64,000 nucleotides of DNA from Pseudomonas paraglycinae. Lineage in GTDB: Bacteria; Pseudomonadota; Gammaproteobacteria; Pseudomonadales; Pseudomonadaceae. A program made the position numbers and the translations under genes. The notes under the pieces were generated by a model. The model searched no databases, was not told where the DNA came from, and was given only the letters and a program-made list of their open reading frames with translations. The stretch is taken from contig NZ_BQHR01000002.1 in NCBI RefSeq assembly GCF_021601625.1, positions 62,001 to 126,000 on the forward strand. Reading direction: 5' to 3'. Shown here piece after piece: positions 44,460 through 52,363 of this stretch (positions within the stretch are counted from its first letter, which is position 1; the number at the start of each line of letters is the position of its first letter).

Positions 44460-46793
44460 TCAGAAAGCGACGGAGGTCTGCACGTACACCGTGCGCGGCT
44501 CACCGACATATTTGCCCTTGTTGTTGTCATCGAACGAACGGGTGAAGTACTGGGTGTTGAAGATGTTCTTCACCCCCACCGCCACGTTCAGGTCCGACAG
44601 CTGCGGGCCGAAGTCATAACCGGCGCGGCTGCTGAACAGCATGTAGCCCGGGATCTTGCCGGTGCTGCCGTCGGCGCTTTCTTTCGAGGTGTTGGCGTTG
44701 TCGGCGAACTGGTCGCTCTGGAAGCTGCTGTCCAGGTTGAGTTTCCACGGCCCTTCGGTGTAACCGACGCCGATTGTGCCTTTGTGCTTGGACGAGAACG
44801 GCACACGATTGCCCTTGTTCGGCCCGTCTTCGCGGATGGTTGCGTCGACATAGGCGTAAGTGGCGTAGACATCGAAGCCGGCCAGCGCCGGGCTCAAGTC
44901 GTCGAGAGCGTAATTGACGCTGGTCTCGATGCCCTGATGGCGGGTTTCGCCACGTGCGATCACCGAATCATTGGTCTGGTTGCTTTCGTACTGGTTGTCG
45001 AAGTTGATCAGGAACGCGCCGATCTCGGCTCGCAGCGCGCCGTTGTCGTAACGGGTGCCGACTTCCCAGGTGCGGGCCTTCTCCGGTTTCACTTCGCCGC
45101 TGCTCACGCGGTTGGGCATCTGGCTGTATTGCACGCTGCCGAAGGAGCCTTCGGTATTGGCGTACAGGTTCCAGCTGTCGGTCAGGTGATACAGCACGTT
45201 CAGCGCCGGCAGCGCGGTGTTGTAGTCACCTTTGTATTTGACGTTGGTCAGGTTGTTGGTCTGCTGCGACTCGATCATCTCGTAGCGCACGCCCGGCGTA
45301 ATGGTCCACTTGCCGATGTCGATCCGGTCATCGACGAAGAACGCATTGGCCTCGGTGCCGCCGCGCGTGTCGCGGTCGTTGCGGCTGTTGGTGGTCGGGT
45401 ATTCGTTGCTGGCGATCGGCGTGCGGTAGCGCAGTTCGTGACCGGCTTCGTTGATGTAGCGATAGCCGACGCCGACTTCATGGCTGGTGGCGCCGAGATC
45501 GAAGCCCTGGGCGAAGCGGGTTTCCAGACCGCGAACCCAGTATTCGCGCGGCGACAGCGACAGGAACGTGCCCTGATCCAGATAGCCGCTGCGCAGGGTC
45601 TTGGTGAAGAAGGTATTGGCGGTGAACTCGCGGCGATCTTCCTGATAGCGATAGCCGAAATTGAACATCGTGCGACGGCCCCAGAACTGGTCCTTCGGCC
45701 GGGTCGACTGATACGGGTCGGCATCGTAATCGGCGACATTGAGGCCGCCGGGCATGTCGGCCTTGCCTTCGTAATACTGGGCCATGGCGTTGAAACTGTT
45801 GGCCTCGTCGAGCTGGTATTTGCCCTTGAGGATCAGGTCGTCGATTTCCGTATCGCTGTGTTCGCGCCAGTCACCACCGCGAGTGCCGGAGTACAGCAAC
45901 GCGCCGCCCAGACCGTTGGCATTGGTGCCGCCGGCCAGCAGGTTGGCGCTGGTCTTGAAGCCGTCATGGCTGGAAGAAGGACTGGTTTCGGTCTGGAAAC
46001 CGCCTTTCACGGTCGGCTCGTCCGGAATCGCCCGGGTCACGAAGTTGACCACGCCACCGACGTTCTGCGGGCCGTAACGCACGGCGCCGCCACCGCGCAC
46101 CACGTCCACGGCGTCCATGTTGCCCATGCTGATCGGCGCGAACGACAACTGCGGCTGACCGTAAGGCGCGAACGGCACCGGAATGCCGTCCATCAACACC
46201 GTCGAACGTGCGGCCAGGCGCGGGTTGAGGCCGCGAATACCGAAGTTCAGCGCCATGTCGTGGCTGCCGGTGCCGTTGTTTTCCGGGGCGTTGACGCCGG
46301 GAATGCGGTTGAGCACATCACGGGCCTGGGTCGCGCCCTGGCGTTCGAACTCTTCGCGGCGGATCACGTCACGGGCACCGGGATGTTCGAAGACGTTGAC
46401 CTGTGCGGCTTCACCGAGCCAGTCGCCGACCACTTTCGAGGTGTCCAGCTCCAGGGCGCTGTCGTTCGACGGTTGCAGGCTGAAGGCATTTCCACCTTCG
46501 GCGCGAGCTTGCAGACCGGTGCCTTCAAGCAGTGCATTCAGACCTTGCTCGGTTGTGTAGCTACCTTCGAGGCCACGGCTTTGCACACCACTGGTAACCT
46601 GCGAGCCGAACGAAATCAGCACACCGGCTTCGCGGCCGAACTGGTTGAGGGCATTCTCCAGCGACGACGGGGCGATGTGGTAAGCCTTGGTGTCGGCAGC
46701 CAGCGCATGGGGAAGGGCGCTGAAGCTCAGGCTGGCGCCGAGGACAAGGTTGCGCAGGGTTCGGGCCAGCGGCGTGAGGCGGGTGGGGTGCAT
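44460..46793 (-). CDS. TonB-dependent receptor with signalling domain (FecA-like)
   Basis: A 777-residue outer-membrane receptor. The signal peptide ends near ALA (about 33). An STN signalling domain (about 37-108: YHIAPSSLENALNQFGREAG) precedes the plug (RDVLNRIPGVNAPENNGTG, VVRGGGAVRYGPQNVGGVVNF) and a 22-strand barrel ending in TSVAF. The STN domain and the FecR and FecI genes upstream in the same direction mark it as a cell-surface signalling receptor. Resemblance to FecA suggests ferric citrate or a similar chelate, not proven by sequence. Confidence 0.92.
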   Translation of the reverse strand: MHPTRLTPLARTLRNLVLGASLSFSALPHALAADTKAYHIAPSSLENALNQFGREAGVLISFGSQVTSGVQSRGLEGSYTTEQGLNALLEGTGLQARAEGGNAFSLQPSNDSALELDTSKVVGDWLGEAAQVNVFEHPGARDVIRREEFERQGATQARDVLNRIPGVNAPENNGTGSHDMALNFGIRGLNPRLAARSTVLMDGIPVPFAPYGQPQLSFAPISMGNMDAVDVVRGGGAVRYGPQNVGGVVNFVTRAIPDEPTVKGGFQTETSPSSSHDGFKTSANLLAGGTNANGLGGALLYSGTRGGDWREHSDTEIDDLILKGKYQLDEANSFNAMAQYYEGKADMPGGLNVADYDADPYQSTRPKDQFWGRRTMFNFGYRYQEDRREFTANTFFTKTLRSGYLDQGTFLSLSPREYWVRGLETRFAQGFDLGATSHEVGVGYRYINEAGHELRYRTPIASNEYPTTNSRNDRDTRGGTEANAFFVDDRIDIGKWTITPGVRYEMIESQQTNNLTNVKYKGDYNTALPALNVLYHLTDSWNLYANTEGSFGSVQYSQMPNRVSSGEVKPEKARTWEVGTRYDNGALRAEIGAFLINFDNQYESNQTNDSVIARGETRHQGIETSVNYALDDLSPALAGFDVYATYAYVDATIREDGPNKGNRVPFSSKHKGTIGVGYTEGPWKLNLDSSFQSDQFADNANTSKESADGSTGKIPGYMLFSSRAGYDFGPQLSDLNVAVGVKNIFNTQYFTRSFDDNNKGKYVGEPRTVYVQTSVAF

Positions 46794-46895
46794 GGAGGAC
46801 GGTCCTGAGAAGGTTGAATCAAGGGGGGGCTTTCCTTCTCTGTCACGCCAGATCTGAAAAACGGCTCATTTATTTTTTACAGGGGCGCGGAGCGA

Positions 46896-47825
46896 TCAGG
46901 CTCTGGCTTCGACCGTCACCCAATAGCGAGTAAAACGCTTCACTCTCACCGGCAGGCTGATTTCCAGCAGATCGAGAATCCGCTCGCTGTCGTCCAGTGG
47001 ATAAGTCCCTGAGATCAGCAATTCAGCAACTTTCGCATCGCAATGGAGCTGCCCGCGGCGGTAGCGACCCAGTTCATCGAGGAAATCGCCCAGGCGCATG
47101 TGCGCGGCCACCAGCATGCCGTCAGCCCAGGCACCGCTGTTGGCGTCCAGCGGTTTGGCGTCACTGATGGAGGTGGCGCTGAAACTCAGTTGTCGGGCGA
47201 CCGGCAGCAGCATCGGCGCGCGACCTTGCACATTCAACTCGACCCGACCTTCAAACAGTGCGATCTGTGTACGGTCGGCAAACTGCCGCACGTTGATCCG
47301 CGCACCCTGGGTTTTCAACAGGCCTTGGGCGGTTTGCACTTCGAAGGATTGAGTGGCGGTCAGCAGCATTTCGCCTTCGAGCAGGCGGATCAGGCCATCG
47401 CCCCGGACATCCGCCGCGCTGGCGGTGTTGAGCTGCAATTGGCCGCCAGCGCCGAGCGAGATCTTGCGGCGTTGACCAACCGGGCTGCGGTAATCGGCCA
47501 GCAGCGATGGCAACGGATTGTGCTCGCGCATCCCCCAGGTGACCGCCGAGCCAGCGCCGAGAATCAGCAACAACTTTAGCGCCTGACGACGGCTGCCTGA
47601 CTTCGGCGCATTCAGCGCGGCGTGGGCCAGTGGCGACGACAACCCGCGCAACCGCGAATTGACTCGCTGAATGTGCTCCCACGCACGGCGGTGTTCGCTG
47701 TGGGCGTCGATCCATTGCTGCCAGGCTTGTTGCTGACGCGGGCTCAGTTGACCTTGCTGCATTTCCAGCAACCAGTGCACCGCCTGTTCGGCGACCTGCG
47801 CGGAAAAATCCATCGGCGGGTTCAC
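46896..47825 (-). CDS. FecR-family anti-sigma/signal transducer
   Basis: A 309-residue inner-membrane regulator: a cytoplasmic DUF4880 head (about 8-55: AVHWLLEMQQGQLSPRQQQAWQQW), one membrane helix (about 83-100: LKLLLILGAGSAVTWG) and a periplasmic FecR domain (about 105-309). It receives the receptor signal and controls the adjacent sigma factor. The start overlaps the end of the FecI gene by 4 bases, so they are translationally coupled. The receptor gene follows after 102 bases. Confidence 0.92.
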   Translation of the reverse strand: MNPPMDFSAQVAEQAVHWLLEMQQGQLSPRQQQAWQQWIDAHSEHRRAWEHIQRVNSRLRGLSSPLAHAALNAPKSGSRRQALKLLLILGAGSAVTWGMREHNPLPSLLADYRSPVGQRRKISLGAGGQLQLNTASAADVRGDGLIRLLEGEMLLTATQSFEVQTAQGLLKTQGARINVRQFADRTQIALFEGRVELNVQGRAPMLLPVARQLSFSATSISDAKPLDANSGAWADGMLVAAHMRLGDFLDELGRYRRGQLHCDAKVAELLISGTYPLDDSERILDLLEISLPVRVKRFTRYWVTVEARA

Positions 47826-48316
47826 AGGGCGAAGTAGCAGCGCATCGCCGCTTTGTTCAGATGGCGTTTGACCGTCGCCACGGAAATGCCCAGTTCGGCG
47901 GCGATCTGCGGATAGGTCAGGCCATCGACCTGCGCCAGCAGAAATGCACGTTTGACCGCGCGCGGCAGACCGTCGAGCAACTGATCCAGCTCCATCAGGG
48001 TTTGCAGGATGATCGCTTTCTCTTCTTCCGAAGGCGCGACCATTTCCGGCATCTGCGCGAGGGTGTCGAGGTAGGCGCGCTCCAGGTCCTGGCGGCGGTA
48101 ATGATTGAACAGCACGCGCTTGGCCAGGGTGGTGAGGAATGCGCGCGGCTCGATGATCACCGGCGGCTCGCGGGCGGTCAGCACCCGGATAAAGGTGTCC
48201 TGGGCCAGATCGGCGGCACTGTCCGGGCAGCCGAGTTTGCGCCGCAGCCAGCCGGTGAGCCAGCTGTGGTGGGCCTGATACAGCGATTCGACAGGATGGG
48301 CGGACGACAACGGCAT
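47822..48316 (-). CDS. FecI-family ECF sigma factor
   Basis: A 164-residue iron-starvation sigma factor with region 2 (about 8-75: LYQAHHSWLTGWLRRKLG, AADLAQDTFIRVL) and region 4 (about 105-160: LPRAVKRAFLLAQVDGLTYPQIAAELGISVATVKRH). It should direct transcription of the downstream receptor gene. A Fur-box-like site lies about 95 bases upstream, fitting iron control. Heads the leftward FecI-FecR-receptor run. Confidence 0.93.
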   Translation of the reverse strand: MPLSSAHPVESLYQAHHSWLTGWLRRKLGCPDSAADLAQDTFIRVLTAREPPVIIEPRAFLTTLAKRVLFNHYRRQDLERAYLDTLAQMPEMVAPSEEEKAIILQTLMELDQLLDGLPRAVKRAFLLAQVDGLTYPQIAAELGISVATVKRHLNKAAMRCYFAL

Positions 48317-48409
48317 TACTCCGGGCGCATGCGGGATGCGTTAGAGAACAAGAATGGTTCGCATTGTAGGGCTGTCAGTGATGCCCGGCAATCAGACTCT
48401 TTTGCGTAT

Positions 48410-48428
48410 GAGAATATTTATCATTAAT
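48410..48428. promoter_or_regulatory. Fur-box-like site between divergent iron genes
   Basis: GAGAATATTTATCATTAAT matches 13 of 19 positions of the classical Fur box by eye. It sits between the leftward fecI gene and the rightward DUF3649/PepSY genes and could repress both. Confidence 0.6.
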
Positions 48429-48486
48429 ATCGCATGCCTGTCGTCTCGGTCTGTTGATCGGGCGTTAACCGTTTCAGGGTCGAAAC

Positions 48487-48792
48487 ATGAAAGCCAAACT
48501 CGCCGCTCTTCCCATGTCCTATCGTCTGGCCGTCACGTCGCGAGTGCTCGCGGCGGTGTTTGGCGGCTATCTGGTCGCGGCGCTGGCCAGTGTCACGCTG
48601 ACGCTGTGGTTGCCGCTGAACCGTGCCGAAGCGGTGGTCACCGGCATGACCGTCTCGTTCCTGGTCTATCTGGTGGCGGTGCTCTGGTGTTTCGCCTGTC
48701 GCAGCGCATGGTCGGCGTGGGTCGGTTTGCTGGTGCCGAGCGTGATTCTGGCCACCGTTTCCGGCGCTGCGCGCGGTCTGGGTCTGGCATGA
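48487..48792 (+). CDS. DUF3649 small membrane protein
   Basis: A 101-residue inner-membrane protein with three hydrophobic segments (about 18-42, 50-72, 76-98). DUF3649 proteins occur with PepSY membrane proteins in siderophore and iron-uptake loci, often annotated as iron transporter components; function not established. Its stop overlaps the next start (atga), so it is coupled to the PepSY gene. Confidence 0.85.
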   Translation: MKAKLAALPMSYRLAVTSRVLAAVFGGYLVAALASVTLTLWLPLNRAEAVVTGMTVSFLVYLVAVLWCFACRSAWSAWVGLLVPSVILATVSGAARGLGLA

Positions 48793-50378
48793 AAGAGGGC
48801 TTCCGGCAGGCGATGGCCTGGCTACACACCTGGACCGGGCTGATTTTCGGCTGGCTGTTGTTTGCGATTTTCCTCACCGGAACCCTGGCCTATTTCAAGG
48901 ATGAAACCAGTCACTGGATGCAACCGGAAATTCCCGCCCGCCCGTTGAATGCCGAGGCCAGCCTGACCCTGGCGCAAACCTACCTGCAACAGCACGCGGC
49001 CGGTGCTTCACGCTGGTTGATCGACCTGCCTGATGCCCGCGATCCTGGCCTGGGTGTGCGTTGGCAACCGGCCCCGGCCAGGCCCGGCGAGCGCGGCCAG
49101 TTCATCAGCAAGACTCTCGACGCGCAAACCGGCGCCGAAGTGCAGGCTCGGGAAAGCATGGGCGGCGAGTTCTTCTACCGCTTCCATTTCCAGCTGCAAA
49201 TGCCTTATCCGTGGGGGCGCTGGCTCTCCACGATTGCCGCCATGGTGATGTTCGTTGCGCTGATCACCGGGATCATTACCCACAAGAAAATCTTCAAGGA
49301 CTTCTTCACCTTCCGCCCCCGCAAGGGCCAGCGTTCGTGGCTCGACGGGCACAACGCGGTGGGCGTGCTGGTGCTGCCGTTTCATCTGATGATCACCTAC
49401 AGCAGTCTGGTGATCTTCATGTCGATGGTAATGCCGGCGAGCATTCTGGCTTCGTACGGCAACAATGTCCGGGCGTTTTACGACGAGGTGTTTCCCGCCG
49501 CCAACGTTCCCGAGCCTGCCGGTCAACCGGCGACACTGGCACCGCTGGCACCACTGTTGCGGTCGGCCAGCGAGCAATGGTCGGGTGGACATGTCGGGCG
49601 TATCAGCGTGAACAATCCGGGCGATGCCAACGCCTCGGTGGTGATGTCCCGTGCGGGTTCCGACCGGGTGGTGAACGATGCCGGCAGCGCGGTGACTTTC
49701 AATGGCGTCAGCGGGCAAATCATCGGCACCCCATCTCAACAGCCGATGGCGATGGCAGTGGCAGGCAGTTTCTACGGTTTGCACATGGGGCACTTTGCCG
49801 GGCCGGTGTTGCGTTGGCTGTATTTCATCTGTGGTCTGGCGGGCACGGCGATGATCGGCACCGGGCTGGTGATCTGGCTCGGCAAGCGTCAGCTCAAACA
49901 CGCCAAAAGCGGTGTGATGCCGTTCGAGTTGCGGCTGGTGCAAGTACTGAACATTGCCAGCATGGCCGGACTGATGGCAGCAGTGGCGGTGTTCTTCTGG
50001 GCCAATCGTCTGCTGCCGGTGAATCTGGCCGGGCGTGCCGACTGGGAAGTGAACGCGTTCTTCATCGCCTGGGGCTTGAGCGTGGTGCATGCGATGTTGC
50101 GCCCGGGACGCAAGGCCTGGGTCGAACAGCTGTCGCTGGGGGCTGCACTGTTCGTTGCGGTTCCGGTTCTTAACGGTTTGACCTCCCCGTATCACCTCGG
50201 CGTGACAGTGCCCGAAGGCGACTGGGCCTTGGCCGGTTTCGACTTGACGTGTCTGGGCAGCGGCCTTTTCCTCGCTTGGGCTGCCCGAAAAATGCAGCGC
50301 GCCGGGCACACCGTCAGCGTGAAAAAACCCGCCCGCGAAAAGGCCCGGCCGATCACCCTCGAGCAAGGGGCGAACTGA
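48789..50378 (+). CDS. PepSY-associated membrane protein (ferric siderophore reductase-like)
   Basis: A 529-residue inner-membrane protein of the PiuB/PepSY_TM family. First helix WLHTWTGLIFGWLLFAIFLTG, followed by a periplasmic PepSY part, and further helices at about 150-170, 195-220, 345-365, 395-420 and 440-500. Conserved membrane histidines (LHTWTG, GHNAVGVLVLPFHLMITYSS, GLHMGHFAGPVLRW) suggest heme-based electron transfer to periplasmic ferric siderophores, as proposed for FoxB-like reductases. ATG 48789 overlaps the DUF3649 stop; a longer in-frame start would lie antisense-like within that gene. Confidence 0.9.
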   Translation: MKEGFRQAMAWLHTWTGLIFGWLLFAIFLTGTLAYFKDETSHWMQPEIPARPLNAEASLTLAQTYLQQHAAGASRWLIDLPDARDPGLGVRWQPAPARPGERGQFISKTLDAQTGAEVQARESMGGEFFYRFHFQLQMPYPWGRWLSTIAAMVMFVALITGIITHKKIFKDFFTFRPRKGQRSWLDGHNAVGVLVLPFHLMITYSSLVIFMSMVMPASILASYGNNVRAFYDEVFPAANVPEPAGQPATLAPLAPLLRSASEQWSGGHVGRISVNNPGDANASVVMSRAGSDRVVNDAGSAVTFNGVSGQIIGTPSQQPMAMAVAGSFYGLHMGHFAGPVLRWLYFICGLAGTAMIGTGLVIWLGKRQLKHAKSGVMPFELRLVQVLNIASMAGLMAAVAVFFWANRLLPVNLAGRADWEVNAFFIAWGLSVVHAMLRPGRKAWVEQLSLGAALFVAVPVLNGLTSPYHLGVTVPEGDWALAGFDLTCLGSGLFLAWAARKMQRAGHTVSVKKPAREKARPITLEQGAN

Positions 50379-50705
50379 ATGCTATTGGCGCTGTTGCTCT
50401 GTTATTCCGCTTTCACCGCGCTGTGCCTGGCGATGCCCCGGCATCACGAAGAACTACTGGGCCACAAACCTTCGGCCCGCCGTCGGCAAGGTCTGAAGCT
50501 CGCAGGCTGGATGTTGCTGGGGCTGTCGCTCTGGGCGGCGGTTTTCATGAAGGGCTGGAGTTTTGGTCTGGTCGACTGGTGCGCGGTGTTGATGCTCAGC
50601 GCGCTGACTCTGGTGCTGTTGTTGCCCTATCGACCACGTTTGGCATTGACCATGGCCGGACTGAGCCTGCTCGCCAGCCCGGTCGCTGCGTGGGCCTTGA
50701 ACTGA
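50379..50705 (+). CDS. DUF3325 small membrane protein
   Basis: A 108-residue inner-membrane protein with hydrophobic segments at about 1-18, 42-60, 64-82 and 88-108. It begins directly after the PepSY stop codon and belongs to the same operon. DUF3325 proteins accompany DUF3649 and PepSY proteins at iron loci. The region near 18-25 (AMPRHHEELLG) is typical. Function unknown. Confidence 0.83.
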   Translation: MLLALLLCYSAFTALCLAMPRHHEELLGHKPSARRRQGLKLAGWMLLGLSLWAAVFMKGWSFGLVDWCAVLMLSALTLVLLLPYRPRLALTMAGLSLLASPVAAWALN

Positions 50706-50706
50706 C

Positions 50707-51273
50707 ATGCTGATCGGCCATCCTCCCGAGCATCGCGACGACGAACCCCATGGCGCCCGTGCGCATTTTCTTCAGGTGTTCCTGTCCCAGCGTTCGCAGA
50801 TGGAAGCGCTGGTGAACCGGCGCGTTGGCTGCCGGGCGACGGCGGCGGATCTGGTGCAGGATCTGTTCCTGCGTTTCTGGCGTCGACCGCTGGTGCAGGT
50901 CGAAGAACTCAGCACTTATCTGTTGCGCTGCGCCGGCAATATCGCCATCGATCATTTGCGCAGCGAAGGCGCGCGGGTGCGGGTCAACGAAGGCTGGCAA
51001 CCGGAGGAGCCGGACAGCAGCGCCAGCGAACCGCAAGCCGCACTTGAAGCAGGCAACGATTTGCGCCATGTCGAAGCGGCGTTGCGCGCGCTGCCCGAGC
51101 GCACGCGGCAGATTTTTTTGCTCAATCGCATCCACGGGCGCAAGTACGCCGAGATCGCCAAAGCCATGGGCCTGTCCCAAAGCGCCGTGGAAAAACATAT
51201 GATGCGCGCCCTCGAGGCCTGCAAGGCCAGCCTGCGCGAACCCGCGCCACGCCTGCCATGGAAAGCACCGTGA
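50707..51273 (+). CDS. ECF sigma factor, FecI type (second system)
   Basis: A 188-residue iron-starvation-type sigma factor. Region 2 shows RRVGCRATAADLVQDLFLRFWRR-like sequence (about 38-60) and region 4 LPERTRQIFLLNRIHGRKYAEIAKAMGLSQSAVEKHM (about 127-163). It starts 1 base after the DUF3325 stop, so it may be read from the upstream membrane-protein operon. FecR overlaps its end by 16 bases. It likely drives the receptor gene 1.1 kb downstream. Confidence 0.92.
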   Translation: MLIGHPPEHRDDEPHGARAHFLQVFLSQRSQMEALVNRRVGCRATAADLVQDLFLRFWRRPLVQVEELSTYLLRCAGNIAIDHLRSEGARVRVNEGWQPEEPDSSASEPQAALEAGNDLRHVEAALRALPERTRQIFLLNRIHGRKYAEIAKAMGLSQSAVEKHMMRALEACKASLREPAPRLPWKAP

Positions 51274-52259
51274 ATCACACCGACCGCGTCATCCCGACGC
51301 CCGCTCAGGAACAGGCCGCGTTCGCCTGGCTGAGCCTGCTGCATGACCGACCGAGCACCGGTGATCAACTGACGTTCAGTCAATGGCTGCACGCTGATCC
51401 GGCCCACGCCGAGGCCTACGCCCAGGCGCAAGTGGTGTGGGAATTGAGCGAAGGGCCGGCGCGCACCTTGGCCGACGAAGACGCGCTGGCGTTGCAGGGA
51501 TTGCTCGATGCGATGGACCGGCCGCGTCGTCCACAGATCCGGCGTTGGGCCGGCGCGTTGGTCATGGCGGCCTGCCTGTTGTTGATGATCAGCCTCGGCA
51601 CAGGTTGGCAGCCGCAGCGCTGGGTCGATGATCTGGGCGCCGATTACGTGTCGGCACCGGGCGAGATCCGCACCGTGATCCTGGCCGATCAATCGCAGGT
51701 GACGCTGGACGCCGACAGCGCCATCGCCGTGGATTTCAGTCATGGCGAGCGGCATGTGCAATTGCGCCGCGGCGCCGGATTTTTCAGCGTGACTCACACG
51801 GGCGATCCCTTTGTGGTCGAGGCCGAGAAGGGCCAGGCGCGGGTGCTCGGCACTCAGTTCGAAGTGCGCCTGCAACCCCATGGCGCACAAGTCACTGTGC
51901 TGTCAGGGCGCGTCGGCGTGACGGCGGCGCGGGGTACCGAACAGCAGATTCTCACCGCCGGCCAGCAAGTGGCGTACGGCGCAGGCACTGCGGAAAAACT
52001 GCATGCAGTGGACAGCGAAGCGCAACTGGCGTGGCGCCAGGGCTGGCTGACTTACTACAAGTCGACACTGGCCGATGTGGTGCAGGATCTGCGGCGTTAT
52101 TACCCCGGACGGATCGTGTTGCTCAACGACGAACTGGCGGCGCGCAAGGTCAGCGGCAGCTTTCCGAGCAAGGACCCGCAGGCAGTGTTGAACTCGCTGC
52201 AAGGGGTGTTGGGATTCGAGCAGCATCAGGTCTTGGGCAAGCTGATCATCCTGCGCTGA
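51258..52259 (+). CDS. FecR-family anti-sigma/signal transducer (second system)
   Basis: A 333-residue regulator with a cytoplasmic DUF4880 head (about 15-65: QEQAAFAWLSLLHDRPSTGDQL), a membrane helix (about 95-115: GALVMAACLLLMISLG), and a periplasmic FecR domain (about 130-333: SAPGEIRTVILADQSQVTLDADS). It overlaps the sigma factor gene by 16 bases. Its C-terminal part should contact the STN domain of the receptor encoded 104 bases downstream. Confidence 0.92.
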   Translation: MESTVNHTDRVIPTPAQEQAAFAWLSLLHDRPSTGDQLTFSQWLHADPAHAEAYAQAQVVWELSEGPARTLADEDALALQGLLDAMDRPRRPQIRRWAGALVMAACLLLMISLGTGWQPQRWVDDLGADYVSAPGEIRTVILADQSQVTLDADSAIAVDFSHGERHVQLRRGAGFFSVTHTGDPFVVEAEKGQARVLGTQFEVRLQPHGAQVTVLSGRVGVTAARGTEQQILTAGQQVAYGAGTAEKLHAVDSEAQLAWRQGWLTYYKSTLADVVQDLRRYYPGRIVLLNDELAARKVSGSFPSKDPQAVLNSLQGVLGFEQHQVLGKLIILR

Positions 52260-52363
52260 AAATATTTTCAACTTTGTGGTGAGGTAAACCCGGACGCCAT
52301 TCGTGTAGTGACAGAAAGTGCGAGTCATTCGCATCCGCTGCGGTTCTACACAGGTCATGAGCA

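Noticed and set aside
44784-46808. 674-codon open frame on the plus strand
   Set aside because: Antisense shadow of the FecA-like receptor gene.
52257-52270. Palindrome tgaaaatattttca at the FecR stop codon
   Set aside because: Short AT palindrome including the stop codon; no T run for a terminator and a poor match to Fur or other sites.
46839-52315. Shared octamer gtgacaga upstream of both TonB receptor genes (complement at 46839-46846, and at 52308-52315)
   Set aside because: Could belong to FecI-type promoters, but the flanks differ and eight bases can match by chance.
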